The notes: generated by a model from the sequence alone, not told the origin. A stretch of 64,000 nt of DNA from Anaerococcus prevotii DSM 20548 (GCF_000024105.1 NC_013171.1:1174501-1238500), one strand, 5' to 3'. Shown: positions 48,204 through 57,073, counted from the first letter of the stretch. Made by a program: numbers and translations.

Positions 48204-48406
48204 ATTATCACCTAAAAAGACTATACTAAACTTGTATTATTTTTCAATTTCATAAAATCTAGAAAATTGCAAATAATTTTTTTCTCTCTTATTTATCTTT
48301 AAAATTATTGGCTTAAGATTTGTCATAGGACCTATCTTTATGATAAGATATATAAAAGATTGGCTACTAATTCAGATGTAATTAAGAACCAATGACAGGG
48401 GAAGTT

Positions 48407-49270
48407 ATGGAAAATATAAACGAAAATATACTTGAGTCTAGTATCTTTAAGGATGATATAGAAATAAAAATTTTGAATGCGAATGAGAGTTTCTTAACTA
48501 ATGAAAATAGCTCGAGAATTCAGTTTCATCCCTTCATATATTTTTACTTCATAGTTGAAGGAAGTGGAACCTTCTTTATAGAGAATGATTCAATAAAAAT
48601 CAAAAAAAATGATTTGGTAATAATAAATTCGAATATCGGTCACAATCTTTATGTAGATGAAGACGAATATGCAGTAAAAACTCTAGGATTCGGTCTAGAA
48701 AGTATTGGTCTAACTTCTCACCTAGATGAGGTCCAATCCGAAGAAGAATTGGAGCTTGATAACTTCTTTCACATAACTTGGGAGAATAAGGAAGCCAAGA
48801 TTAATGAAATTTTTACTAAAATCGTCAATGAATTTCACTCAGAAAATTTGTATGCAAAGACCCTGGCAGACGCCTTGGCCTCTTATTTCCTCATTAACTT
48901 CCTAAGACATTTTAGGAATGAAATAGAAGTTGTCCCTGACATAAATATAAATAGGAGAATCGACTACATAAAAAGCTACATCGACAACAATTACTCCCTC
49001 GACCTAAGTCTAGAAGGACTTTCTAATATGGCCTATATGAACAAGTTTCACTTAATAGCTGAGTTCAAGCAGTCCTATAGGGTAACTCCTATTGAGTATC
49101 TAATACTTAAAAGAATCGAGGTCTCCAAGGGACTTTTGATATCTACAAACCACTCTATGGAAACAATCGCTGAAATCGTAGGCTTTAATTCTCAATCTTA
49201 TTTCAACCAAGTTTTTAGAAAAAAGGTAGGCATAACCCCTTCTCAATTTAGGAAAAAACACAGACTATAA
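48407..49270 (+). CDS. AraC-family transcriptional regulator
   Basis: About 287 residues from ATG 48407, which has GGGGAAG upstream (the open frame also has an ATG at 48392). An N-terminal cupin sensing domain (about 20-110; FYFIVEGSGTFFIENDSI) and a C-terminal double helix-turn-helix (about 190-287) with LEGLSNMAYMNKFHLIAEFKQ and ETIAEIVGFNSQSYFNQVFRK. Effector and targets unknown; no divergent operon adjoins it. Confidence 0.88.
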   Translation: MENINENILESSIFKDDIEIKILNANESFLTNENSSRIQFHPFIYFYFIVEGSGTFFIENDSIKIKKNDLVIINSNIGHNLYVDEDEYAVKTLGFGLESIGLTSHLDEVQSEEELELDNFFHITWENKEAKINEIFTKIVNEFHSENLYAKTLADALASYFLINFLRHFRNEIEVVPDININRRIDYIKSYIDNNYSLDLSLEGLSNMAYMNKFHLIAEFKQSYRVTPIEYLILKRIEVSKGLLISTNHSMETIAEIVGFNSQSYFNQVFRKKVGITPSQFRKKHRL

Positions 49271-49271
49271 A

Positions 49272-49304
49272 ACCCAAATCCATACTTAGGATTTGGGTCT
49301 TTTC
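49272..49304 (+). terminator. Terminator after the AraC regulator
   Basis: ACCCAAATC (49272-49280) pairs exactly with GATTTGGGT (49290-49298), followed by CTTTTCT. Confidence 0.85.
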
Positions 49305-49316
49305 TAATTTTATTAT

Positions 49317-49943
49317 CTAATTTTCTTCAATTCTTATTCTTGTAATTACACCATCATCTACTGACAAGATCCTATAAACATATGGTCCGTATACAATAGC
49401 AGTATTTTCATGAATTTCCTTAATCTTTTCCTTATCTGCAAGCTCATAGATGAGACCACCCAAAGTATGGGTCATAGTTGGAAGATTAAGCTTGTATTCC
49501 TTGTTGAGTTTCTCAATGGACATAGATGCATCAAAAGTATTATCAAGCTTTGCAATAAGAGTCTTATCTGATAGGATAAATTTCATTACCGCAAAAATAA
49601 TCGCTACAGAAACTGTTCCGATCAAAATATCTGTAAGTCCTTGAGAATAAACAAGCATCTTCCTTGCTATCACGAATAGAATAAGTGTTAGGATAGATTC
49701 GTGGCTTCTAGTAATAATCATAGCTATAAGCTCTATTCCTACTATTAGAAGCAAGGCATGCTTTAAGAATTCATTCATTAGTAAATAGGAGTTTTGAAGA
49801 TGCTCTACCCTTAATATTTCAACTATATATCCAATTAGTTTCGGTATACCAGAGCAGACTCCCAAAATTACAATCAAACATATTACAATTTCAATAGTAG
49901 TTGCCGACTTATCTATTAATTCATTCGCCTTTGTATGTTTCAT
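49317..49943 (-). CDS. PsiE-like membrane protein with CorC/HlyC-type C-terminal domain
   Basis: 208 residues. Four hydrophobic segments (about 15-37, 58-78, 82-97, 105-125) form a PsiE-like membrane part. The last roughly 65 residues (MTHTLGGLIYELADKEKI ... YRILSVDDGVITRIRIEE) resemble the CorC_HlyC transporter-associated domain. Function unknown. The ATG overlaps the stop of the upstream lipoprotein gene (TAATG), implying coupled expression with a surface polysaccharide-related protein. Confidence 0.65.
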   Translation of the reverse strand: MKHTKANELIDKSATTIEIVICLIVILGVCSGIPKLIGYIVEILRVEHLQNSYLLMNEFLKHALLLIVGIELIAMIITRSHESILTLILFVIARKMLVYSQGLTDILIGTVSVAIIFAVMKFILSDKTLIAKLDNTFDASMSIEKLNKEYKLNLPTMTHTLGGLIYELADKEKIKEIHENTAIVYGPYVYRILSVDDGVITRIRIEEN

Positions 49944-51259
49944 TAGTATTCCACACCTTGAGTATATTCACTGCTTGCATTCCAAATCAGAAACTCCTCT
50001 TGACCAGAATCGTATATGGCCTTGATTTGAGCTTCAACCGCATCCTTATCATATTCCATCCAGTTGCCATCACCTATCCAGCTTGCAGTAAAGTCTTGGA
50101 TCCAAGGTCTTGATAGAGGTGGATGGTCAAGTTTTGATAGATACTCTTGCTCCGCTTTCAAGTATCTTTTGACAAGTTCATATGGTTCAAGGTCAGGCTT
50201 TTCTATATCAAAAGAGTTAAATCCCCAGTGAGAAGGATAAATCATAGAAGATATAACATCGGTTTGGTTGCTCATCTCACCAAAATCTTGACCGATACCA
50301 CCTGCTCTTTCAACCTGAAGAGCGTAGCCAAATACATCTATAGAAATAGGAACTTTTTTATCTTGGAGTTCTTCTCTAGCTCTTTGAACAAAACCTGTAA
50401 TTGCTGCGACTCTCTTATCGCCTTCTTCCATATTCTTATCTTCAAATTCTCCCCTAGGATAGTCTAGAGTATCACCAAAGTTCTCAAAGCCTTCAGCAAA
50501 TCTTACATAGTCAAACTGAATCTCATCAAAGCCAGCTTCGGCGGCAAGTTTTGCAATCTTTATATCATAGTCTTGGACTTCTTTAAGGAAAGGATTCATA
50601 AAAGCCTCGCCATGACCATTCTTCCACAAGGAACCATCATCAAGGGTAAAGCCCCGATCAGGATGCTTTTCTGTAATTATAGAATCCTTGAAGGTAGTTA
50701 CCCTACCAATAACATAAATTCCCTTATCGTGCATCTCTTTGATAAATTCTTTTGGATTTATAATATCAATACTTGCATATTCAATATCAGGATCATCAGT
50801 ATCGAAATCCATTGTGACATTGCCCCAGTCATCTTTGATATCGACTACTATTGAGTTAAGTCTAGTATTTTCCAACATATCCATTATTTTATCGTAAACT
50901 TCGGGATTGTTTATGGAATATGTATTGAAATACAAACCCTTAACCCCATCTTTAGGATAGTATTTGCTCTTCTTATCCTTAAGAGAGTGAAGTCTTGAAG
51001 TATCATAGTCCATATTGTAGTCATCAGGAGTAACACCTACCTCGTAAGGTACACCAATTTCCTTATCGACAGCTTCATTAACCAAGCCCTTGTTGTTAGC
51101 CTTATCATCTTTTTCCTTAGAATCATCTCTATTTTCGATACTCTCTTCGCTCTTTTTATTTTCACTAGGCTCTGTGCTTTTGCTAGTCTCTTTTGAGCAA
51201 GCAGTGAAAATAAGTACAAGAGTCATCAAAAAAGAAATGATTAACTTTTTATTCTTCAT
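49943..51259 (-). CDS. Lipoprotein with DUF4015/GHL13-type putative glycoside hydrolase domain
   Basis: 438 residues. The signal peptide has lipobox LIFTAC-S, so it would be anchored to the outer face of the membrane. A charged linker (about 25-75) precedes a TIM-barrel-like domain with VKGLYFNTYS, SIVVDIKDDWGNVT, GIYVIGRVTTFKD and FDEIQFDYVRF, the marks of the DUF4015 family. Catalytic acids are suggested by the DEIQFDYVRF Asp/Glu and SIDVFGYAL. Substrate unknown, probably wall or surface glycan. ATG 51259 has AAGGAG upstream. Confidence 0.8.
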   Translation of the reverse strand: MKNKKLIISFLMTLVLIFTACSKETSKSTEPSENKKSEESIENRDDSKEKDDKANNKGLVNEAVDKEIGVPYEVGVTPDDYNMDYDTSRLHSLKDKKSKYYPKDGVKGLYFNTYSINNPEVYDKIMDMLENTRLNSIVVDIKDDWGNVTMDFDTDDPDIEYASIDIINPKEFIKEMHDKGIYVIGRVTTFKDSIITEKHPDRGFTLDDGSLWKNGHGEAFMNPFLKEVQDYDIKIAKLAAEAGFDEIQFDYVRFAEGFENFGDTLDYPRGEFEDKNMEEGDKRVAAITGFVQRAREELQDKKVPISIDVFGYALQVERAGGIGQDFGEMSNQTDVISSMIYPSHWGFNSFDIEKPDLEPYELVKRYLKAEQEYLSKLDHPPLSRPWIQDFTASWIGDGNWMEYDKDAVEAQIKAIYDSGQEEFLIWNASSEYTQGVEY

Positions 51260-51274
51260 TTAAGCTCCTTAAAG

Positions 51275-51296
51275 AATAAGAGCGAACCCAACGGTC
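51275..51296 (-). terminator. Possible hairpin before the lipoprotein gene
   Basis: GCGGACC pairs with GGTTCGC around loop GTTG (minus sense), followed by a short U-rich stretch just before the AAGGAG of the lipoprotein gene. Could be the last terminator of the tuf unit. Confidence 0.4.
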
Positions 51297-51336
51297 CGCC
51301 CCTATGAACTTTTACTTTTTAGTTTTGTCTTAAACA

Positions 51337-51600
51337 AAATGCTTTCGCATTTTCCACCCTTACATGTTATCCTCTCGGAGGCCATTTCATGACCTTTTAT
51401 CTTAGTTTTTCGGACTCAGCATTAGCCCGTTCGACTCATTGAGGACTTCGTCTCGAAAATGAAAAATGCTTTAGCATTTTCCACCCTAACATGATATCCT
51501 CTCAAAGGTCATTTCCATGACCTTTTCGCTTAGTTTTTCGGACTCAGCTACGCTTCGTCTCGAAAATGAAAAATGCTTCGCATTTTCCACCCTAACATGT
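51337..51600 (-). repeat. Tandem hairpin-rich repeats 3' of tuf
   Basis: A unit of about 84 nt occurs at 51337-51420 and 51463-51548, with a 3'-truncated third copy at 51569-51600. Each begins AAAATGCTT..GCATTTTCCACCCT and (copies 1 and 2) ends CTTAGTTTTTCGGACTCAGC. Each has a small AAAATGC/GCATTTT hairpin; copy 2 also has AAGGTCA/TGACCTT. CGTCTCGAAAATGAA precedes copies 2 and 3. The 346-bp gap 51260-51605 otherwise holds no gene. As transcribed, it is the 3' end of the tuf mRNA. Confidence 0.75.
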
Positions 51601-51605
51601 TGGGA

Positions 51606-52802
51606 CTACTTAATTACCTTTGTAACAACTCCAGATGCAACTGTTCTTCCACCTTCACGTACGGCGAATCTTAGTCCTTCTTCTAGAGCGATTGGTTTTT
51701 GGAGTGTGATCTTGAATGTTGCGTTGTCTCCTGGCATTACCATTTCTACGCCTTCTTCTAGTTCGATGTCTCCTGTTACGTCTGTTGTTCTAAAGAAGAA
51801 TTGTGGTCTATATCCACTGAAGAATGGTGTGTGACGTCCACCTTCTTCTTTTGTTAGTACGTATACTTGACCTTCGAATTCTGTGTGTGGGTTTACTGAT
51901 CCTGGTTTTGCTAGTACTTGTCCTCTTGAGATTTGATCTCTTGTTACTCCTCTTAGTAGTAGTCCTACGTTATCTCCAGATTCTGCTTGGTCTAGGGATT
52001 TGTGGAACATTTCTACTCCAGTTACTACTGTTTCTTTTGTATCTTCTGTTAGTCCTACGATTTCTACTGTATCACCAACTTTTAGTGTTCCTCTTTCAAC
52101 TCTTCCTGTTGCTACTGTTCCACGTCCTGAGATTGTCATTACGTCTTCTACTGGCATTAGGAATGGTTGGTCGTTGTCTCTTTCTGGGATGTCGAAGTAT
52201 TCGTCTACTTGTGCCATTAGGTCAAGGATTTTGTCTGACCATGGGCCTTCTCCGCCTTCTTCTAGTGATTTAAGAGCAGATCCTACTACTACTGGAGCGT
52301 TGTCTCCATCGAAGTCGTATTCTGAAAGTAGGTCTCTGATTTCCATTTCTACTAATTCGATTAGTTCTGGATCGTCTACTTGGTCTTCTTTGTTTAGGAA
52401 TACTGCGATTTTTGGAACGCCTACTTGTCTTGCTAGTAGGATGTGTTCTCTTGTTTGTGGCATTGGACCGTCTGCTGCAGATACTACGATGATAGCACCA
52501 TCCATTTGTGCTGCACCTGTGATCATGTTTTTAACGTAGTCAGCGTGGCCTGGAGCGTCGATGTGGGCATAGTGTCTGTTTTCTGTTTCGTATTCTACTA
52601 CAGATGTGTTGATTGTGATTCCACGTTCTCTTTCTTCTGGAGCCTTATCGATGTGTTCGTAGTCTACGTATTCACCTGTACCGTATTTTTTGTTTAGGGC
52701 TTGAGTGATTGCTGCTGTTGTTGTTGTTTTACCGTGGTCTACGTGGCCGATTGTACCAATATTAATATGTGGTTTGCTTCTTTCAAATGTTTGTTTGCTC
52801 AT
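51606..52802 (-). CDS. tuf: Elongation factor Tu
   Basis: Delivers aminoacyl-tRNA to the ribosome. G1 [10 protein letters not shown]3 DAPGHADYV and G4 NKEDQVDD motifs are seen, followed by domains 2 and 3 with [12 protein letters not shown] and GQVLAKPGS. At 398 residues it is standard. Codon use is very regular, as expected for a highly expressed gene. AGGAGG lies upstream of the ATG. It stands apart from the fusA/rps operon and is followed by an unusual repeat array. Confidence 0.97.
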   Translation of the reverse strand: MSKQTFERSKPHINIGTIGHVDHGKTTTTAAITQALNKKYGTGEYVDYEHIDKAPEERERGITINTSVVEYETENRHYAHIDAPGHADYVKNMITGAAQMDGAIIVVSAADGPMPQTREHILLARQVGVPKIAVFLNKEDQVDDPELIELVEMEIRDLLSEYDFDGDNAPVVVGSALKSLEEGGEGPWSDKILDLMAQVDEYFDIPERDNDQPFLMPVEDVMTISGRGTVATGRVERGTLKVGDTVEIVGLTEDTKETVVTGVEMFHKSLDQAESGDNVGLLLRGVTRDQISRGQVLAKPGSVNPHTEFEGQVYVLTKEEGGRHTPFFSGYRPQFFFRTTDVTGDIELEEGVEMVMPGDNATFKITLQKPIALEEGLRFAVREGGRTVASGVVTKVIK

Positions 52803-52868
52803 TTAATCCTCCTAATATACTCATATAGTCTATAATACCATAAAGCTAACAAAAATTCTATTAATTTT

Positions 52869-52874
52869 ATTATA
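52869..52874 (-). promoter_or_regulatory. Probable tuf promoter -10 element
   Basis: TGGTATAAT forms an extended -10, with a weak TTTTAA 17 bp upstream, about 70 nt before the tuf start codon. Confidence 0.4.
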
Positions 52875-52928
52875 CCAGATAGATTTTTATATTAAAATAT
52901 CTTATTAATAAAATTTCTCCACAGAAAT

Positions 52929-52956
52929 TTGCTTTTTATTTTTTATGGTGTACAAT
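52929..52956 (+). promoter_or_regulatory. Promoter of tRNA-Thr
   Basis: -35 TTGCTT (52929-52934), 16-bp spacer, -10 TACAAT (52951-52956); the tRNA begins 10 nt downstream. Confidence 0.5.
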
Positions 52957-52965
52957 TATATATGT

Positions 52966-53041
52966 GCCACTTTAGCTCAGTAGGTAGAGCGCTTCCATGG
53001 TAAGGAAGAGGTCCTCGGTTCAATTCCGGGAAGTGGCTCCA
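52966..53041 (+). tRNA. tRNA-Thr (GGT)
   Basis: A full cloverleaf. The acceptor GCCACTT pairs with AAGTGGC; the anticodon stem CTTCC/GGAAG holds loop ATGGTAA with anticodon GGT. The T-arm contains GGTTCAATTCC, and CCA is encoded. A T run follows. It reads codons ACC/ACU. Confidence 0.95.
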
Positions 53042-53112
53042 TTTTTTTGCCCAATTTTACACAAGATGTTAGCTGATTGTATTTATCATTCTAATTTCTA
53101 CTTATTTTTTTA

Positions 53113-53178
53113 ATATACAAAAATCGCCCCTTTATTTAAAAGCTTACTAGAAGATTTTAAAGAGACGACTTTTTCTAA
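53113..53178 (-). terminator. Terminator-like long hairpin after the YeiH gene
   Basis: In minus sense, AAAAAGTCGTCTCTTTAAAA pairs with TTTTAAATAAAGGGGCGATT (a few G-U and mismatches) around a 14-nt loop and is followed by U residues. Confidence 0.55.
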
Positions 53179-53193
53179 TTTTATTCTTCTTAC

Positions 53194-54207
53194 TTACACA
53201 AGACCCATAAAGTATTCAACACTAATTGCAACTATTACAACCAATACTGATATAACAAATCCGTGAATCATTGGGTTAATTCCTGATTTTTTCATTTCAT
53301 TGAATTTTGTATTAAGTCCAATTGCCGCAAGGGCAGCTACCATTAAGAACTTACTTATATTTTTGAGTAAGTCTGATGTTTCTGGTCTAAATGCACCAGC
53401 TGAGTTTAAGCCAACCATTATCAAAAATCCTAATATAAAATATGGTAATATTGATGTGATGGATAGTTTCCTACTTTCACTTGCAGAACCTTCTTTTTTC
53501 TTAATATGATTATTGATTAGTGAAAATATAATCACGGTTGGAATTATAGAAAGAGTCCTGGTAAGCTTAACCATAACAGCAAAGTCACCTGCTCCTTCTG
53601 AAAAGGCAAAGCCTGCCGCTACAACACTTGATGTATCATTTACAGCAGTTCCTGTCCAAAGACCGTAAGCAATGTCGCTAAGTCCTAAAGCCTTACCCAT
53701 TATTGGAAATAAAACTATCATAAGCATATCAAATAGAAATGTAGCACTCATGGCGTAGGCTACGTCTGTATCTTCTGCATCTATTACTGGAGAAATCGCA
53801 GCTATTGCAGATCCTCCACAGATTCCTGTTCCTGCTGATATGAGGTTACTCATCTTCCAATTTAGGCCCAAGGCCTTTCCAATAAAATGACCTAAGCCAA
53901 AGCAGGTAGCTAGGGTAAAGACCATTACATAAATAGATAACCTACCTACATTTAGAACCATACTAATATTTAGTGATGCACCCAAAAGAATTATGGCAAA
54001 TTTAAGTAGTCTTTTTGATGTAAACTTGATACCGTCTTTTAGCAGTCCCTCAGTATTTATGTAATTGTTTAGGAACATTCCTATAAATAAAGCAATTACT
54101 GATCCTCCTATTAGATGCATAGGTAGGATGTTTTCAATAAATTTCGCTATAATAGCAATGAAAACCGCCAAGGCAAAGCCTGGTATTATTTTTTGTATTC
54201 TTTTCAA
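53194..54207 (-). CDS. YeiH/UPF0324 family membrane transporter
   Basis: 337 residues with about ten hydrophobic segments. The family block IILLGASLNISMVLNVG and the GICGGSAIAAISPVIDAEDTDVAYA stretch identify UPF0324 (YeiH/YadS type), sometimes called putative sulfate exporters. Function is inferred from annotation tradition only. The start ATG has GGAGGAG upstream. Divergent from the zinc peptidase gene. Confidence 0.85.
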   Translation of the reverse strand: MKRIQKIIPGFALAVFIAIIAKFIENILPMHLIGGSVIALFIGMFLNNYINTEGLLKDGIKFTSKRLLKFAIILLGASLNISMVLNVGRLSIYVMVFTLATCFGLGHFIGKALGLNWKMSNLISAGTGICGGSAIAAISPVIDAEDTDVAYAMSATFLFDMLMIVLFPIMGKALGLSDIAYGLWTGTAVNDTSSVVAAGFAFSEGAGDFAVMVKLTRTLSIIPTVIIFSLINNHIKKKEGSASESRKLSITSILPYFILGFLIMVGLNSAGAFRPETSDLLKNISKFLMVAALAAIGLNTKFNEMKKSGINPMIHGFVISVLVVIVAISVEYFMGLV

Positions 54208-54294
54208 TTTCTCCTCCTTTAAATAACATTAGTATTATATCATATTTATTTAACTTTAGGGTATAAATATAAGGAAATAAATATGGAGGTAAAT

Positions 54295-55137
54295 ATGAAA
54301 TGGGAAGATAGAAGACGATCTTCTAATGTCAATAGAGGATCCAAGGCTCCTATAGCTGTAGGAGGAGGCATTGGTGGAATCGTAATTATGCTACTCTTAT
54401 ATTTTTTGGGAGTTAATCCTAATGTAGTAACAAACGAAAATCAACAAGTTAACCAAAACACTCAAATAGAGTCTAGGGAAGTTTCAAAGGAAAGAGAGAA
54501 ACTAGAAGACTTCTTGTCAGTAATACTCGCTGATACTGAAGATGTCTGGCATGAGGTGTTTAAGGAAAATGGCGGGACCTATCACGAAGCACAGATGACC
54601 CTCTATCAAGATACAACTAAAACTGGCTGTGGTATAGCCCAATCAAGGATGGGACCCTTCTATTGTCCAGTAGATAAGACGGTATATTTCGATGCATCCT
54701 TCTACGATGACCTTAAAAGTAGTTTCGGAGGTGGTGGAGACTTTGCCCTTGCCTATGTCCTAGCTCACGAAATAGGCCACCACGTTCAAAATGAACTTGG
54801 TATCATAAAACAAACTAATGACTTAAGACAGAGATTGTCAGAAACGGAATATAACAAGGTATCTGTAGCCCAGGAACTTCAGGCAGATTATTTTGCAGGG
54901 CTTTTCGCCTATTATGTAAAAGAGAAGGGCTATCTTGAAGAAGGAGATATAGAAGAGGCGATGAATGCAGCTTCTGCAATTGGTGATGATAGGATCCAAG
55001 AAATGGCAGGTCGTGATGTAGACGTTGATTCCTTCACCCACGGATCTAGCGCCCAAAGAAAAGAAGCCTTCGACTTAGGCTTTAAATATCACGATATAGA
55101 TCATTCGATGAAGTTTTTTGAGGATTTGAATCTGTAA
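54295..55137 (+). CDS. Membrane-anchored neutral zinc metallopeptidase (YpfJ family)
   Basis: 280 residues from ATG 54295 (GGAGG 5 nt upstream). An Arg-rich N-terminus, one membrane segment (about 20-40; GGGIGGIVIMLLLYFLG), then an outside domain with GCGIAQSRMGPFYCP and the zinc motif AHEIGHHVQ, with a downstream Glu in QELQADYFAG as probable third ligand. Matches the YpfJ/zinc_peptidase family of about 290 residues. Substrate unknown. Confidence 0.88.
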   Translation: MKWEDRRRSSNVNRGSKAPIAVGGGIGGIVIMLLLYFLGVNPNVVTNENQQVNQNTQIESREVSKEREKLEDFLSVILADTEDVWHEVFKENGGTYHEAQMTLYQDTTKTGCGIAQSRMGPFYCPVDKTVYFDASFYDDLKSSFGGGGDFALAYVLAHEIGHHVQNELGIIKQTNDLRQRLSETEYNKVSVAQELQADYFAGLFAYYVKEKGYLEEGDIEEAMNAASAIGDDRIQEMAGRDVDVDSFTHGSSAQRKEAFDLGFKYHDIDHSMKFFEDLNL

Positions 55138-55139
55138 GG

Positions 55140-55166
55140 CAGGTGGATTATAGTCTACCTGTTTTT
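55140..55166 (+). terminator. Terminator after the zinc peptidase
   Basis: CAGGTGGA pairs with TCTACCTG (55140-55161, one G-U), followed by TTTTTAT. Confidence 0.8.
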
Positions 55167-55345
55167 ATATTTGAAAATATTACTTTTTAGCCAAGACAAA
55201 ACTTTAAGCAGTTTAGGATTTTTGGAAAATTACATTTTTACAAATTTGTGATTTTTATTTTTTTATGTTTTTTTCAATTCTCTTTAATCATTGCATGGCG
55301 ATTATCCCAGCAAAAGCTTCCCTAAATATGTAAATTAAACAAATT

Positions 55346-55371
55346 AAAAACTTGCGCTAAAAAGCACAAGT
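55346..55371 (-). terminator. Terminator after the Fur-family regulator
   Basis: ACTTGTGCT pairs with AGCGCAAGT in minus sense (55371-55350, one G-U) around TTTT, followed by a U run. Confidence 0.75.
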
Positions 55372-55375
55372 CATC

Positions 55376-55831
55376 TTAATCTTTATGTAAACAAACCGGG
55401 CACAAGCCCCTGTATATTACCTCAACATTATCTATTTCGTATTCCTTAAGCTCTTCTGGATATTCTAAGTCGTCGACATCCAAATCTTCTATAAGACCAC
55501 ATGACTCACAGATAAAATGTCCGTGGTTGGTCTTTTTGAACTCATATCTCTTGCTTGACATATTAAAGTCAAGTTCCTTGACTAGTTTATGGTCAACTAA
55601 AAGATTTAGGGTGTTGTAGACTGTCGCCTGACTTATAACCGGATCTACCTTCTTTAAATCTTTATAGATTGTATCTGCCGTAGGATGAGTCGGATTCATT
55701 ATTAGATAATCCAATATCAGAAGCCTTTGGTGTGAAACCCTTATATTGTGATTTGCTAAAAGCTCTCTGAGTTTGGGTAATCTTTGATTGTATTCTTCAT
55801 TTCTCAGCTCGTTAATAATCTTTTCCACCAT
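55376..55831 (-). CDS. perR: Fur-family regulator, PerR-like
   Basis: 151 residues. Winged helix about 20-95 with HPTADTIYKDL and QATVYNTLNLLVDHKLV. The structural zinc site is CESC plus CPVC (Cys108, 111, 144, 147). Relative to Bacillus PerR, His49 (its His37), His103, His105 and Asp116 are kept. The position of the sensing Asp85 is Glu97. This favours PerR but leaves Fur open. A palindromic box 17 nt upstream of the ATG suggests autoregulation; the tpx promoter carries a similar box. Confidence 0.82.
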   Translation of the reverse strand: MVEKIINELRNEEYNQRLPKLRELLANHNIRVSHQRLLILDYLIMNPTHPTADTIYKDLKKVDPVISQATVYNTLNLLVDHKLVKELDFNMSSKRYEFKKTNHGHFICESCGLIEDLDVDDLEYPEELKEYEIDNVEVIYRGLCPVCLHKD

Positions 55832-55847
55832 TTGCCTCTTTCTAACA

Positions 55848-55862
55848 TTAGAATTATTCTAT
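55848..55862. promoter_or_regulatory. PerR/Fur box upstream of the regulator gene
   Basis: TTAGAATTATTCTAT, a 7-1-7 inverted repeat (6 of 7 arm pairs), matches TTATAATNATTATAA at 11 of 14 defined positions. Confidence 0.55.
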
Positions 55863-55904
55863 ATTACTAATATACTTATTTTTATCAAATTGTCAAATAA
55901 GCAA

Positions 55905-55930
55905 AATAAAAGACCCTCAAAGAGGGCCCT
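55905..55930 (-). terminator. Terminator after rplL
   Basis: GGCCCTC, loop TTT, GAGGGTC (minus sense, 55928-55912), with one G-U and a following U tract. Confidence 0.8.
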
Positions 55931-55944
55931 TCTACTTAAATAGA

Positions 55945-56328
55945 TTAAGCAAGTTCTACTTCAGCACCAGCTTCTTCTAGTTTAGCTTTTAGTTCTTCAG
56001 CTGCATCTTTAGCAACGCCTTCAGCTACTGCTTTTGGAGCTGCATCTACAAGTGCCTTAGCATCTTTTAGTCCAAGTCCAGCTGCGTCTTTAACAACTTT
56101 GATTACGTTGATCTTAGCTGATCCTGCTGATTTAAGAATTACGTCGAATTCTGTTTTTTCAGCAGCTGCTGCTTCACCTGCGCCAGCTGCTGCTGCTGGA
56201 GCTGCTGCTACTGCTGCTTGAGCTGTTACGTCAAATTCTTCTTCGATTGCTTTTACTAGGTCAGATAGTTCTAGTACTGTAAGTTCTTTGATTTCTTCTA
56301 ATAGGTTTGTTACTTTTTCGCTTGCCAT
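55945..56328 (-). CDS. rplL: Ribosomal protein L7/L12
   Basis: 127 residues. N-terminal dimerisation part, Ala-rich hinge ([21 protein letters not shown]), and C-terminal factor-binding domain with [28 protein letters not shown]. Stalk protein that recruits translation factors. Follows rplJ with AGGAG upstream; closed by a terminator. Confidence 0.96.
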   Translation of the reverse strand: MASEKVTNLLEEIKELTVLELSDLVKAIEEEFDVTAQAAVAAAPAAAAGAGEAAAAEKTEFDVILKSAGSAKINVIKVVKDAAGLGLKDAKALVDAAPKAVAEGVAKDAAEELKAKLEEAGAEVELA

Positions 56329-56359
56329 TATTATATTCTCCTTTAATGTTTATATTTTA

Positions 56360-56908
56360 TTATTCGCCTGCTTGTTCTTTTTTCTCACGTACTGCATCAA
56401 GAGCAATTGCAATCTTAGATACTGTGTTGTTAAGATCTCCTGCAAGTCTTCTAATTGGTGCTTGTAGTACGTTAGCTAGCATAGAGTGAAGTGCTTCTGT
56501 TGGTGGTAATGTAGCTATTGCCATCATTTGTTCACCAGTTTGGAAGTTTCCTTCAACAACTCCTGCTTTAAGAACTAATTTTTCTTTTTCTTCGTCGCCT
56601 TCTTTTGTGTAGTCAACTGCTACTTTTGGTCCGTTAACTAAGTCTTCGTTTGAGAAGATTAGTGCGTTTGATCCCTTAAGTTCGTCAATGAGTTCTTCAT
56701 ATCCTAACTCTTGGAAGGCAAATCTCATCATTGTGTTCTTGTAAACTTTGTATTCAGCATTTTTTTCTCTGAACTTGTTACGTAGGTCTGTAATTTCTTT
56801 TACATCCATACGGTCAAATCCAACTAATGTTACTGATTGTGCGTTTTCGATTTTTTCTTTAATCTCGTTTACGACTTCTTGTTTAGCTGCTATAGCTTTC
56901 TCGCTCAC
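56360..56908 (-). CDS. rplJ: Ribosomal protein L10
   Basis: 182 residues from GTG 56908, which has AGGAGGTGA just upstream; an ATG-initiated extension in the leader is unlikely because it would cover the ribosome site. Starts SEKAIAAKQEVV and has the rRNA-binding VTLVGFDRMDV and YKVYKNTMMRFAF segments. Binds L7/L12 at its C-terminal helix and represses its own leader in known systems. Confidence 0.94.
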   Translation of the reverse strand: MSEKAIAAKQEVVNEIKEKIENAQSVTLVGFDRMDVKEITDLRNKFREKNAEYKVYKNTMMRFAFQELGYEELIDELKGSNALIFSNEDLVNGPKVAVDYTKEGDEEKEKLVLKAGVVEGNFQTGEQMMAIATLPPTEALHSMLANVLQAPIRRLAGDLNNTVSKIAIALDAVREKKEQAGE

Positions 56909-56919
56909 TATTTCACCTC

Positions 56920-57056
56920 CTATAGGCTTTGGTAGGTATATAAAAATCCCCACATTAGGCAGAATTAGTTCTGCCTACATCGGTGGGGATGTAGATTCTT
57001 CTTCCCACCTATACGCAATAATTAAACTTTTCTGTCTGCGTAGTCTTTGGTAGCCT
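56920..57056 (-). promoter_or_regulatory. L10 leader with attenuator hairpin
   Basis: The rplJ 5' leader carries the L10-leader style repeats GGCTACCAAAGAC and CTACCAAAGCCTATAGG. Between them is a long hairpin: ATCCCCAC/GTGGGGAT outer arms (56946-56953, 56983-56990), an inner exact AGGCAGAA/TTCTGCCT stem, and a following U run, so it can act as a terminator. Expected to respond to L10(L12)4. Confidence 0.75.
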
Positions 57057-57073
57057 GTTTATTTGACTTATTT

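Noticed and set aside
51337-51600. CRISPR array after tuf
   Set aside because: Units are about 84 nt, imperfect and only two and a half in number; no cas genes are in the window.
51824-52539. Plus-strand open frames opposite tuf
   Set aside because: Antisense shadows of a strongly codon-biased gene.
52966-53041. Attachment site of an integrated element at tRNA-Thr
   Set aside because: No integrase and no repeated tRNA 3' end nearby.
56909-56953. N-terminal extension of L10 from an upstream ATG
   Set aside because: It would run through the L10 leader and the AGGAGG site; GTG 56908 fits the family.
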